This document shows positions 27,601-42,600 of a stretch of 64,000 bases of DNA, piece after piece. The stretch's first letter is position 1. Every line of letters starts with the position of its first letter. Source of the stretch: Climacteris rufus (lineage: Eukaryota > Chordata > Aves > Passeriformes > Climacteridae); the NCBI GenBank assembly GCA_013398175.1, contig VZRZ01004841.1, positions 1 through 64,000 of the forward strand, read 5' to 3'. The notes beneath the pieces were generated by a model. That model was not told the DNA's origin, ran no database searches, and worked only from the letters and a program-made list of their open reading frames with translations. The translations under genes were made by a program, and so were the position numbers.

Positions 27601-30600
27601 TTCCATAAAGAAGGATAAAACCATCCCCAAAAACTTTTCATTCAGAAAACATCTTGATTGGTGGGAATATAGGCAAAGGATTTTGTGTTTCTTTTTAATT
27701 TAAGGAACTCAAAAGACTAAGTAGAGATATTTTCTTAAGCAAGAATCCCTTCATTAAGCAGGAACTTAAGACTGAATCAAAATGATGTAATTTATCCATT
27801 TTCTCCAGAAAACAACAAGCTTCTGAAACAACACCAAAACAACTAATGGAGGGATCAAAAGTTAGAGAAACTCATCAGATTTGGGTAGCAGATGTAAAGT
27901 TGTCTCTCCTATGCCTAAGATGCATCAGTAAAATAAAATATGTTAATATGCAAGAATCCATAACACCAACTAGAGAGTTTAGTAATGGAGAGCATCATGA
28001 GATTTTTTTTTAGCCTACAGAGCTGAGAAAAACTGCAAAGCTTAGCTGCACATACATTGCAGTCCTGAATCCAAGTAGTAACTTGATCATCAGTGATGTC
28101 TTTGCTGGTTGCAGTCTTCAGAAGTTCATTGGTCCGGTCTTCCTGCTGCTGGACAGTGGAAGAGCACTGCTGGTAACAGTCCTTGTACCTCTGCCACAGC
28201 TGCAGCAGGGCCCGGCTGGCATGCAGCTGCTCTGCAGTCTCCTGCAGGAGGTTGTTCCACCTGGTGAAGAGACTGCGTGAGTGATCAAAGCCTGAGAGTC
28301 CACAAGAACTATAACCATCCCTCTGCCTCTCTGCTGTTGCCCATGGTCTCTTGACTGCTACAAAATTTGGCAATAATCATGATCCAGACATTTGGTGAAA
28401 AGCAAAAGCCCTTAGTCTGACTTCGAGACACTGCACTAGGACTGGTCACGATTTATCAGTCAGCTCCCAACCAAGCCAAGAAATACGCTGACAGGCTGTT
28501 CTGACCTGTCACAGCATGTCTGATCTGTGCTACATCTTGGATGCTGTTTATTAATGCTTGTGGCCACAGCTGCAGCACACTTTTTGAAGTGACCCTCCTG
28601 CTATTTCCACTTAGTACTCTAAGCAACACAGAGCATCCGTGACCAACCATACACTGCCAGTACCAGATTCCTGCAAGGGCCTAAGAGGCCCAGAACAGGT
28701 GTAAACAAGAAACCATTTCTTCTGCTGCAATTTCCTCCCAAACTCTGACAGAATACATAAAGTCATAAAGCTCCCTGTAATTCACTTGTAAAATATTCTC
28801 AGACTTATTAAAATCTGTATCTTTTTATAATCCAAGTAAATATCCAATCTCTCTTTGAATTCTTGGCTACAAAAATCCCCCATTAATTTTTTTGCTCTAA
28901 TAGCAAACAGAAACACATACTTTCTCAAATATGCTGGTACTTATCAACAGCCTAATTGCTTCGCTACCAAAGAAAATCACAGTATTTCTCAATTACTACT
29001 ATATAATGAAAAGTAAAGCTTTTGAAGCAAAAATTCTGTCAGTCATCATTGAAACAGTTAAATTCTACAGTATCTTTTTTGAAATGGGGTGAATAATCCC
29101 TCTCTCCACTTCCAGTTTCTACGACAGGATGGAACAGAGATTAAAACAAATTTGGCATGATTCTGTTTTTAAAAAAATCCCCAGTTTTCCAGCAAGCTAT
29201 TTTTTTTCTGCTGGATCCTTCCTTCCTGTATCTTCTCTGAGTAAACCCTTATACTGGTTCTTGCCTGAATTCAAAACTGGGGAAGCTGTTTGCCAAGGTA
29301 CTGGTGAAGGGTTTAGACCTCCCTGCCTATCATGTCCTTCCTACAACTAGAAATAGTAACCTAAAATCTGGGGACCCTGAAATGTGCATTGCAAACAAAA
29401 TTTTCAGACACAAATCTCAAATTTTAAGTGCTGTATTATTTTCCAGCATGGCATTTATCAATCTAGGTTGGCAGTCAAGCGCAAAACTACTGACAGTAAT
29501 GTTCAAATGCTTTGCTGGAGAAGATAAATGTTTGATTTATTATGAGCAGTAAATGAGAGTTCCACTCCAGTCCTTGGCAAAAGAAATAATCCTGCCCATT
29601 CCAACAAGGCCCTCATGCCCCCAGAAACATAAAATAATAAAATATAACAAAAATAGAAATTACAGAAAACTGCATCAGTGGATAAACACAGATTTGCTAC
29701 TGAAATTAAAACTTAACACAAAGAGATTTTCTACCTCATATTCACTTCTTTCAAGGTGTTGGTAAGTGTTTCAGTCACTGGTGGGTGACATTCTTTCAAC
29801 AATTCATTGGTCACAGAACCAAATTTCTGTAAGCTATTTTCTTGCTTTTCCAATTCATCTTGCAGGCTCTAAAGCAGAATAATAACAAAACAAAACCATA
29901 AGACCATAAGGTACTAAAAGTCAATAATGTAGAAACATTTCAAAATAGTATGTATTAATTGCATTAGATTATGAATGCAAAACTTCATTTCATGTGTGTT
30001 TCACATAAATAGGAAGTTGTTTAATATAAAGATTGTTCTTAGATTAATTAACAACATAAAGGAAATCTTATTCTGAAAATAAGGTTCTCACTCTTTCAGT
30101 TATCATTCTCGAGTGTGCCTGTCACGGAAGTGTGTTTTGTCCAGCGGATGAAAATGAGGATGATGAGGGGACCTCTTTTATGAGGAAAGGCTGAGGGAGC
30201 TGGGCCTGTTCAGCCTCAAGAAGAGACGACTGACAGGGGACCTCATTCTTGTATATAAATATCTAAAGTGGAAGTAACAAGAAAATGGAGCCAGGCTCTT
30301 CTGGTGGTGCTAACCTGTAGGACAAGAGGCAATGGGCAGAAACTGATGCACAGGAAATTCCACCCAAGCAAGAGGAAGAACTTCTCTCAGGTGGCACTGG
30401 AACAGGCTGTCAAGTCTCCATCACTGGAGATATTCAAGAACCATGAGGACACAATCCTGTGTCATGTGCTCTGGGATGACCCTGCTTGAGCAGGGAGTTT
30501 GGACCAGACGAGCCCACTGCTGATCCCTTCCAATGTTATCCACTCTGTGACTGTGAAAATGCTCTTTTTTTCTTTCTAACCTAAATATTTTAATGTATAT

Positions 30601-33600
30601 TATTACAGTTTGAACAGTCCAGCAAATCTCAGCCTGGGTATAGTAAAAATCTTAATCAGCTAAAAAATTGATTTTCTGTACCTATTGTTTTACTGTCTCC
30701 TTATCTCTAGCATGTATAGAAGTAAAATCTAGAGGAATGGGTGTAAAGTCCATTATTGGATTATCTTTAAGGCTTGGTTTTAAAAGTGCTGTTCATGCTT
30801 AAGAGAATTTGGCTTTCTATACGTCTGGAATTCGAATCACACAAGTATTCAAATTATAATGCAAATTTAAATTCGCTGATAACTACTAACAGAAGAATAG
30901 AATAAGAACAACAGAAGTCCTTCAGGCATCTGGAAATGTTTATATAATTATTTTTGGTTTCAAAGATGACCATTTTCTTTAATAAATTTTCTTTAACAAA
31001 TAAAAGCTTTTTTCTACGTAATAGAACAACAATTTGTTGATTTCAACATGCACCTGTGATCTCAACATGCACCTGTACCTCCAAAGCCTGATGAAGCAAC
31101 ATGAGAAACTTTAGTTTTAAGGGTCATTAGCATGATTTAAAAACTTTTAACAATTTGACGGTGGCTCAAAATTATAATGAACAGCATCAGAAATCTAAAA
31201 AGAAAGCAACTATCCCAATTTTATTTTTCTGCAAAATGAAACATGCAATGGCTGGTTTATAATGTGCTCTCCTAATGTCATGTGATTTTAATGTGCCAGT
31301 ATGCCTGTAATTCCACTTCTTATGAACCAAAATGTACAGCTATCTGCATCCACACAATTTCAGACAAAATGAACTCTTTTCACCTGAAGTTTATCAACTT
31401 GGACTTTCACAGCATTCAAAGAACCAGCAAGAAGATACAAACGGGACAAAGAATATTTGGCTTCTGTTAGGTAACTGTTCAGTTCTTCATAAACCACTTT
31501 GTAAATGCTCCACTGATCAAGAACAGATTGCAGCAATATCTTCAGTTGGCTAACCTACAAGGAGGGAGGAATAAACACAAAAGTAAATTAAAAGCATTCA
31601 AGCTATTTGAGATTTGTTTAAATTATTTTCTTCCTTTGGATTTCACAAGCTTCTTGTCCTACATGCCTAATCTTAAATCTATTGGAGAATGAAGATTTTG
31701 TACAACCCTCAACTGAGCTTACACTGGGAACAGTATAGATTTCTGCTTGATTTTATAAAGGTTAGATGGCAGGGACTGAAAAGGTATCAAAATTCATTTT
31801 ATTTTTGTCCAAAGCAGGATCAAGAGAAATTGCTTAAGACTACACATACCCCTAAGGCAGGGAAATCAGACTATGGAAGCTAGCAAGAGGCTAGCACAAA
31901 CACACGGCATTCCTCCTGAGAAGGTAGACTGATGTCAATCAGATTTTGGATGTTGAAAAATAATTCCAATCTCTTCCTTATTCTGTGAGACCTGTGGGCT
32001 TGAAAAGTTAGTTCCTTACAGATAATTTGGTATCTTTACACTAAATATCAGGAAGCATCTAAAAAGCTTAACTTAAAATTACTAAAAGCATCTTTGAAAC
32101 AAGAAATATTATACCAATTTTATGTGGAGTGTACACACAAACTCAGGGATTGATAGATGGAGAGATGGAAAGAGGGACATGATTCAGAATCTTGTCCCCT
32201 ACAATACAGAAGAAATCCACTAGCTGCAACTACTAATTCTCACTCTCCTCCAAGCCTTATTCCTGGAGCTGTAATTTGCCCCTTAATGATTCTTTTACCA
32301 TGTGATCCAAATTGGCCCAGGATTGGTTGATTTCTTGCAGTGTATTCATAACAGCAGAAGAGACTTCTTCTTTCTTGTTCTGTACCAAAGAAAGACCACT
32401 CTGTTCTACATTTTCTACTTCTTTTTCCTTTGTTCTTATTGATTCTTCTAATTCCTGAAAACAGAAAAATAATATATGTGAGTATTTTTGCTTGTTTAAT
32501 TGGCTAAATAATACCTTGATAAAGAAAAGATGCCCATAAGCTCCTTAGTTTAAAAAAATAGGCAATGTGCTGGCATATTTTGACCTTTTATTCTCAAGGA
32601 ATTCGTAACTACTCAGCAATTTTATTGAATATTTTATCTTTCCTTTAAAGTGTAGCAGTTTGTTGTTATTTAAATAGAATCATGTCCTCTACATAAAACT
32701 TTGGTGTAATCTTCTGCTCTCTTGTAAGAGTGCAAAACTCATTACAAATAGGACAGCAGGGCCCAACTTAATTACACCTAGGCAAACACACATAGGATGG
32801 GGAATAAACAAGAGGAATTAGACATGCATGCCTGCAGAGCTATCGTCATTGAGACATGGTGGGATAGCACCCATGACTGAAGGATTGGAATGGAAGTATG
32901 CAGACCCTTTAAGGAAGGACAGACACGGAAGATGAGAAGCGGGTGTTTCCCTTTCACGTCAGTGACCAGTTGAAGTGCAGGGAGCTCTGCCTGGGGATGG
33001 ATGAGGAGCTGACTGAGAATTTATGAATCAGGATTAAACGAAGGGTGGGGACAGGTGACATTCCCTGGGGGTCTACTACAGGCCACTTAACCACGAAGAT
33101 CAAGTGGATGAGATTCTCATTTAAGAGAGAGGAGCACCCCATACTCACAAACCCTGGTCCTCATGGGGAACTTCAACCACCTCGATATCTGCTGGAGAGA
33201 CAACATACCAGGGCAAAAGCAATCCAGAATGTTCCTGGAATGCACTGATAACAACTTCCTTCTCCAAGTGGAAGAGGAGCCAATGAGAACAGGTGCTATG
33301 CCAGACCTTGGTCTCACCAACAAGGAGGGGCTGGTGGGGAATGTGATGCCCAAGGGCAGCCTGGGCTGCAGTGACCATGAAATAGTGGAGTTCAATATCC
33401 TTGGGGTGGCAAGGAGGGTGTACACCAAGCTCAGTATCATGGGTTTTCAGAGAGCAGACAGACTTTGGCCTCTTCAGGAATCTACTTAGTGCAGTAAAAA
33501 ATGTTGTGTGTCTTAATTTGTCCTAGAACACTGAGAGGGCTTTTTAATGAGCCCAGTGGTGGCTCAAGCCTCTGGAAAAAACAGTAATTTTGTCATGCAA

Positions 33601-36600
33601 GGAAAAGGACAAAATTACTTCCTGGGGAAAGATGTCAATTTGTCATGACTCCTCAGATGAAGTGAAGTCTTTATTCCTTTGCCAGGTCCCAGCAAAGCCC
33701 CTTGCCTGAGGACAGCAAGCCTTTTCCTTTTCTATATGACAAGAAGCAACAAACTGCAGGAATTTTCCTTATGGCCTCCTCAAAGCTACTTGCTGTTGGG
33801 AAGGATTAGAGAGCTTGATAGCATTTTGCTCATGCCTCAAAAGCATGAGAATGAAGATAGAAAATGAGGGACAGGAAAACTTGGTACAAAACTGTCAGTC
33901 ATACAGCACACTCCCATAAGCTCGTTCCTAGCCTGGAAACTACCTGTATAATTTCATAGCATGGTGCAGGGAGATCCAAGAAAGTCCTGCAGTGCTCTGA
34001 CTGATATGAAAGCTCTGAGGCTTCAGCTAATGCCAACACTGAGTCTGAGCAGAGTGGGGAAGTATTGTTTGTAGGCTTCAGGCCAGCACAGTTCTATGTT
34101 CGCCTGTCAGTATAATACAGAAAGCAGACTGTGAGGTGAGAACAACCTTGTGTTACCCCTACATTAACTAGTACACCATGTGATCTCAGGCTATTTTGTA
34201 ATTTTCTGCAAGCCTCTTCTTACTGAGAGAAATAGATCAACACAGAAAGAAAAGAACATAACAAAACTCTGGTCAACCTGAAAACTCATATCTTTCAAAA
34301 AATTTCACTCCCTATGAATCCCAAAACACAACAAGTGAGCCACTGCCATAAGAGTCTTTACATTTAGATTGTTGGGAAAGTATTTGGAGCAAAATTCTGT
34401 CCAGTCTTGCAACCACTTGCTGTTAACAGAATTTAACCCTGCACACATACAACACGCGTCTATCTATGTATACATTAGTGAGAGCATTTTTGCTGCACTA
34501 TTTATCCTCAGCCTTGTTTTCTGTATTATTTCACATTTCTTCAAACATCTTGCCATAACCTTGTTCCAGAATACAGCCAGAGAAATACATCCTTTTTTAA
34601 CAAGCTGACAACAATGCAAACACTTCTGAGTTACACATAATAAATTTGACTTTATAAAAAGCAGATTTTTGCACTAAAAAGTCATTTAAGCTTGTACACA
34701 GTTGCTCCAAAATTCAGAATGTAAGACAGGCAAGTTTCAAACACTAACAGCAAATATTTCTCCTTCTTTTTGAAAAGGCCTGTTTTATTCACCATTTAAA
34801 ACTCATAACTGAATTGAAGAGGCATTATTGCTTCTAACCTGTGATGGGAAAAATGGTTGACTTCACTTATTAATATGACACTAATCAACAACTAACATTG
34901 GTTAAAAATTAAGTAAATTCCAGCTTTTGTACTAGTTGAACCGGATATTTGGGAGTGTCTGACACAGCTATTTCTTAAACGATTTGTTTCTCTGCTGATC
35001 AAAGTTGTGCCATTCATAACTAACTTGTATTTGCTAACTTCCCTGACCAAAAGGAACCAAAAAGGTGATAAATCAGATTCAGCTTTGAACTCCAACCAAG
35101 CACAGACTGCTGATTATGTCAGGCTATGCTAAATTGCCCTTGCTTCAGTTGTATGGGTTTATTGTGTTGAAACCATAAGGATACCTGAATTGAAACTAAG
35201 CACTCCAAGCAGTTTGAAAACTTAGGTCAAGAATTTCAGCAAAAAAATTGGCCTCTATCATATCTGACCTAACCACCTATTTGCCTTTACAGAAACAAAG
35301 ATGAGTTTGATATAACGGTAAATGTAAATTTTTTTATACATTTCATTTGAATAAATTTCCAGCTGTTCTGTTTGTGAAGAGATGAATGTTAGATCATATT
35401 TGTTCCATTAATTAAATTCATGCAGGACAGACAGCCACATGAAGATAAACACACTTCCTTACTCCCTTTTACGGGGATGAGAACATCAAGATTTTGTGCA
35501 TATGGTTGTCCTGACCTGGTGTGAAATTTAGTATTTGGTATCTGGTAGGACAAAATACTTTTGAACAAAAATTATGTGATGCCTGATACTGTGTAGAGGC
35601 CTTGCCTATAAATTCAAAAGTACGTGTTCTGCCTATACACCCATAAGCTGTAGGTTTAGCCTGACAGCTCCAGAAGTAAGCTTCTCACTGTTTAAATATG
35701 TGCTATTCTGAGCAAGATGTTCAGAGACAACTGTGATACCCTGTTCACTGCTGTGTAGTCCTTGTATGAATTCTATGTGAAAAACTGGTGGTTTTGAACT
35801 TCAGTGCATTATGTATAGGTGGACTTGGTCTCATCTCATCTTTGCTCATCATACTCATGATTCTCTTTCCTTTTCTGGATAGTTATATATTTGGGGAAAA
35901 AAAAAAAATGATTCCCAACACATTCTTAATGAAAGCATAAAATCTCCTGGGATTAAAGAATGGAAAAAAGGTGGGGGGTGGGGGAAAAATAATGATAAGG
36001 CAGAGAAAAACCCCATAAGATTGGCTAAACAGATATGAAAACATATTCCTTTGACAGTCTTCTAGTTCAAAGCCTGGCATGCTTTGAAATGTCCAGTAAA
36101 AATAAGAATGACTTTGGTTGGTTTTAAGCTTTGAGGCTCTTTCTTCCTCTTCTATAGCTTTCACCTTCAGAATGAAATTTCTCCCCCGCTGAAGTAAAGA
36201 GGAGTTTAGTCACTGACTTTACCAATAAGATTTCACATGTATTTATCAAGTGTTGTTTCTAACTCTTGGAAAGCGAACATTGTTTTTTATAAGCAGACAT
36301 TACCTGACAGTCTTTCAAAGCATTCTGCACGGAAGCCTGATCTCCAATTTTCTGCTGCTGTTTCAGCTTCTTCTCTTGGGTTTCAAACCAAGTTTTTAGG
36401 CACTGCACATTATTTTCATATTCTGTCCAGGATTCCTGCAGACCTTCCAAGAGCTGGATCTGCAAAGAAAAATTAGTACAGACTTTCTCATTTATCTTTG
36501 TTGTTGGTTCAGTTAAAGAAATCAGTGAAGACCAATGCAAAATAGTGCCTTCTTGGAATTCAGTGCTTTCAGAATTTAAAAACAGTGTATGCATTCAAAT

Positions 36601-39600
36601 GCATCTACTATTTTTAATATAGTTAATAATAAAAAACCTGCTACAACTAGAAAAAATAACATAGACATAACATATTAAAATATGACATACTGAAAGAAGC
36701 TAACACTTTAGTAGAATATGAAGTGGAATTCTTTCCAGAGATCAAGGACCTCAGGATTTCCCAAGTAAAATTAAGCATGCAAACATACATTTTAAATACC
36801 TTGCTTATAACTGAGGTAAAGCAGATGAGGATTTATATTACCTCCTTTGACAATTAACTACTTTTAAGTTACTTAAATTGTTTTAGGTGTTATTCAATGG
36901 CAAGTGAAATAGAATTTCTATTCCTAAAAAAAGAAAGAAATTAACAAAGCAGAATTTGAAAACATTAACAGTGCCATGAAAAGCATTCACATTACTTCAG
37001 ACAAACTTCATTCTAGCGAATAAGCCATCTTAATCAGATGTAATCTTACTTAGAATTGATTGAGCATGTGATGGTCACCCTCAGCCTTGGCCACAGTAAT
37101 GATGAGACAGTTGTGAATGAAGTAAAAAGAGCAGAGTAAAGATCCTTAGAATAGTAGACTTAGGTTTGTTCAGGTAAGCCTGATCACATGGGGAGGTGTA
37201 CTGAGTGATAAAGGAACTCAGGGAGGTTGATCTTTGAGGACAATTTCCTCAAGTCACAAAAATGACAAATCCACAGAAAGCAGATTACAAAGAATGGCCT
37301 TAGAAACATGGCCTGGCTGTGCAGGGCTACTGTTAGGAAAGCAAAATCTTGTCTGGAACAAACTAGTAAGGGACAGAAGCCCTTCCTGTTACTCTTCACA
37401 AGTACATTAGCAACTAATAGGAAACCACAGAATAGTATGAGGTATACAATGTCTTCTTTGCTCTTATCTTACTGACATGATCTCCTCTCATGCTTCCCAG
37501 GTCTTCATGCCAATCAACAAATTTTGGCATACAGAGGTCCTAGTCATGGTAGAAGAGGAAAGAATAAGGGGCTACCCAAGTAATCCAGATATAAAAAAGA
37601 CCACAGAACAAGGCAGAATGTATCCGAGGTTGTCAATGTTTTCCTGAGGCTGCTGTCTATCACCTTTAAAAGGTCATGATGGTTGCAGAAAGTTGCTGGT
37701 GGCTGGAAAAAGGCTATACTGCAAATCTTGCCAGACACGATTTCCACATGTGTAAAGAACAAGGAGAAGGAACAAGCCTGGTCTTACCATGGATAAATTG
37801 TGTTTGGCCCAACTGATTGCCTCTGCTGTGATGATATGACTGACACTGGGGACAAGTGAAGAGTGGTAGACACTATTTACCTTGGCTTTGGCAAGACTTT
37901 TGATATGATATCTCAAAAGGTAGCATAACTGAGGAGATATGGGCTGGATGGGAGGTCTACAAATGCATGACCTGACCAGAGTCATCTGGCCTAAAAGTTC
38001 ATGGTAAGCATTTCAACATCTACCTAGCAGTCATTTACAAGATGTACCTTCAGGTCAGCCCTGTAGTTGATACTGTTTGATACCTTCATTGATAAAATGA
38101 ATGGCATGATGGATTGTGCTTTCAGCAGATTCACAGATGGCACTGGTTTGGGAGAAGTCATTGATATGCTGGAGAGCAGGGCTGCCATTCAGAGAAACCT
38201 CAGCAAGATGCAGGCATAGGCTCATTAGGTCTCAGGAAATTCAGGAAATCCAAATGTAAAGTCCTGCACACGGGACAGAATAACCCCATGCAACAACACA
38301 GACTGTCAGCAGGCTGAAGAGAAGCAAAGGACCTAGGGCCTATGATGAGCAAGAACTTGAACATAATAAATCAGCCGTGTGCATTTGCGCTGATGAAGGC
38401 CAACCACATCCTGGGTTAGATTATTGAGAGCTCACCCAGCAGGTCAAGATCAGTGATTCTTTCCTTCTCCCCAACATTTTCAACCCATTTTGAAATCACC
38501 AATGCAGGGAGAGATTGACAGAAGCGATGTAGAGCCACTCAGGTTGTTAGGGAGGCTGGAGTACAAGACATACAAGGAGAGGCTGGCTTCATTCAGCCTG
38601 GGGAAAAGAAGGCAAAGGAATCATCTCACTGTGCTGTTCACAGTGGGGAGGCATGGGGAGGATGGAGGCAGACTATTCTGGGAGATACATCATAAAATGA
38701 GATGATATAACAGTCACAAGCTTCAACATGGGGAATTCTGATTGGGAACAAGATAAAAACTTGTGTCCCCCTAGAGTGATTAAGCATGAACAGGAGTTTG
38801 TGGCATCTCTTCTTGGAGATTATAAAAACTCAGACAACCAAGTCCCTGTGCAATCTGATCTAACCATAAAGTTATCCCTGTTTGAGCAGGAAACTGAACT
38901 AGATGACCTGCAGAGGCTTCCAACCATTATAATCTTACAGTTCTATGCATTTTGAAAGTTCACTCCAGAGCAGTTAGGTTTTTTTTCTTTACCTTTTCTG
39001 TTACCAGGCCTTGCAGGATTTGCCAACGTCTGTTCATTGCTCCGAGCTGTTCTGCAAAATCAGTTTTGTCGCTGCGTTTACTTTCGACATCCTGGCTGCT
39101 GATTTGTAGCACTGATTGGTTCACAAAGTCAACAGTCAACTGCTTGCAATTTAAATCTATCTTGAAACCCTAGAAGACAATAAGGGAATAAAAAACCCAC
39201 CAGGTAAGTACCATAATTTCTCATCTTCCTGCGAAACAGAGGAAAAATGTTCACAAATTACAACTTTATTACAATTTAACTAAAACTTTTTTTCAGCAAT
39301 GGACTAGGAATTAGAAACAAAGTGCCTCCCACTGTAAGCAATGAGCAGATTCAGGACCACTTGATGAAGCTGAATAGGTAAAAGTATATGGGATCTGATG
39401 AAATGCATCCCAGGGTCCTGAGGGAGCTGACTAATGTTGTTGCCAAGCCACTTTTCATCATATATGAAAAGTCATGGTAGTCAGGCAATCCCCAGCGACT
39501 AGAAAAGAGGAAACATCTCTCCTATCTTCACAAAGGGAAGAAAGGAAAATCTTGGGAACTACAGACTGGTTAGCCTCACTTCTGTGTCTGGGAAGATCAT

Positions 39601-42600
39601 GGAAGAAATCCTCATGGAAGCAATATTAAGGAGGTGATCCAAGACTCCCAGAAGAGCTTTACTAAGGGCAGATTGTGGCTGACCAATCTGGTGGCCTTCT
39701 CTGGAGTGACTACACCAGCCAACAAGAGAAGACTGACTGATGTCATCTATCTTGAGTTCTGCAAGGCTTTTGACACAGTCCTACATGACATCCTTATTGC
39801 CAAATTGGAGAGACATGGGTTTGAAGGGTGGACAATTCAGTGGAAAAGGATTTAGCTGGACAGACACAGCCAGAGAGTTATGGTCAACGGCTCCACATCC
39901 AGGTGGAGACACGTGACAAAGTGGTCTGTTTTGGGACTGGTGCCCTTTAGTATGTTTATCAATGACACAGACAGTGAGACCAAATGCACCCTCAGCAAAT
40001 TTGCAGATGACACAAAGCTGAGTAGTGCAGCTGACACAAGAGAAGAATGGGATGCCATCCAGGTGGACCTGGACAAACTTGAGAAGCGGGCCCACGAGAA
40101 CCTCATGAAGTGAGGTGCAAGTGCAACGTGCAGACAAGGTTTTGGGGGTTCTCATGGATGAAAAGCTGGACATGAGCCAACAATGTGCACTGGCAGCCCA
40201 GAAAGCCAACTGCATCCTGGGCTGCCTCAAAAGGGGAGTGGTCAGCAGTTAGAAGGAGGTAATTCTGCCCCTCTGCTCTTCTCTTGCAAGACCCTGCCTG
40301 GAGTGCTGCATCCACTCTGACTGATCTAATGAGGTTTAATAATGTGCATATTGCTTTGGATTTTCCTGGAAATTAAGGTAATCATATTAAAAATTATATT
40401 CCTGCCATAAGCAAACACCAGAGTAAAAGTAATTTTGATTTCTTCCACAGTATCAAATATTGCCCAAGTCTAACTTGTGTACAATTCCAACCACTGCACA
40501 AAGTTGTTTTTTCCCCCCCCCCGCAAAATCACTTGTATTTTACATATGTATACATATTTAATGGGAATACTGGTGGGAAGGAAAGGAAAATCAAAAGGAA
40601 AATCAATAACATTGCCACTCAATACCTTGTACTTCTGGACATAATCCTGAATTGCTTTCTGTCCTACTACATTTTTTATATTTTCTTCATCCTGCTGAAT
40701 GACATTTTCCATCAGGGAAATCCAGCTCATAACTTCAGTGATAGCATGCCGAGAAGGAACTTTGTCCATCTGGAGCTGTTGAGATAACAGAACTCATGTT
40801 GTGAAAAAAACAGGTAAGAATTCCTTGCTTTGCATTAACAGAGTACATTTCCGTTACCTGCTTTTATGTTATTCTACATCCCTAATATACCACTGACATT
40901 ACAAAAAGAAAAAGAAGTAAAAAAATATAAATGTTTTATTAGGAGGTATACTGTATAACTGCTCACCTCCTAATAAAATATTGTATTAAAGGTTTCTTAG
41001 TTCCATTCTTCATTGTATAAAGAAACAGGACAAACTCAGAGATTCCATTTCTGAATACTCATTCCATAATTCTGTAGCAGGGATTATGTAGATGATCAAC
41101 TCTAAACTATATTTTTCTTGTTTTTGAAAATGGCTAATTAATAGGCTAATTATGGAAAATATTTTCATACTGCTCTTCCTGTGTGGTGATTTCTAAATGG
41201 GCTAATTTTGATTAATGCCTTTTTTTTTTTCCTTCACTAAAAGACACACTTTCAGTATTTGATAGAGTACTGCTTGCCTGCATTTAGTTACTCAGAAATG
41301 TGTCCTATGACTTCTTTAGGTAGACATATACTTTGTATTACAAGACAATTCAGAGAACTACTGAACAGCATTGCTTTGTTTACTGTAACAGACTCAGTTA
41401 ACATTTGTGACCCTTCCTCTGTCCCACTAAATCACAATGCTATTACTAAGTCTGAGAGCATTCCAAGTTATAAACTGAAGCAACAGTTTACACTGATAAC
41501 CTCCTAGCAAGTTAACCTTCTAAGCCAAGTTTTCAACCAGTAAAATCCTCTAACTTCAGCATTACAGCACGAAAACCCCAAGACTACACAAGCAAAAGCT
41601 TTCTGTGCCTACACATACTAGCAGAAATCATGAACAGTATTTTTAGATCTATTTTGCCTTTCACAGACTTGAACCTAGTCTATTCAATTTGAGGAAAACC
41701 ACCTTCCAAACCTGACAGGGCACAAGGATGTGAATTTCCCTTTTCCAGAAAGCATACCCACACATCAAAATAATTCTCATCTGTTCTTTGGTTAAAATTT
41801 AACAAATGTAACTGTGAAATTCAGAAATTAACACTGATAGGTATTAGGCAGGATTTGAAACTAAGTGTAAGTTTTTCCACAATAAAACTGGAATAACTTT
41901 TTTCCTATTTTTCGTCACATGGATAAATCTAGAAAGGAAGGAACCAGGCAGCGCCAACTGTACAGTCTGAGTCTTCTGGAATATTAAAAGCCATTGTTGG
42001 CTTTCTTACCTGGTGCAACTTCTCTTGCACTGCTGGGATTTGTGTGAGCAGCTCTGTCCACTGGGTTTCAATGTGGGACAATCCCGCACGCAAGGTTGCT
42101 GTATCTACTTTCTTAAGCCTGAGGAGCTGGTTCCCAGTACTCAGGACAGAAGATTTCTGTGATGATTTAGCATCCACCTCTTTAGAAAATTCCTGTCAAG
42201 AGAACAATTTTTTTGTGGAAATAATCAAGTACTTTTTAATTTTACTTAAAGCTTTTACATCAGAAAGCTAAGATTATCCTCCTTTGCCTTAAAATATGTA
42301 TTTTCTATTAGTGTTCATCAGCTATACTTCAGACTAAGTGAGAACAATAGTTGTTTTCAGTCACAAAACCATGTTCTGTATTCAGAATCATCAAGATTTA
42401 CAATCACTGCATATCACAAAGAAGTGCTTAATGTGCATACACACCAGCATTTCGAAGGACAGCTTACCTACATACTCATCAATGACGACAAAAAGAATAA
42501 CCATCTGATTAATCAATTGTTTACTTGTAATTGGAGAGAAATAGGGGTCCCAGGTTTATGAACAACTTACCAAAAAGGAGTTCAGGTGGTCTCGGACTGT

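Noticed and set aside
33117..33440. 107-codon minus-strand frame
   Set aside because: It is the antisense of the CR1 endonuclease segment on the plus strand.
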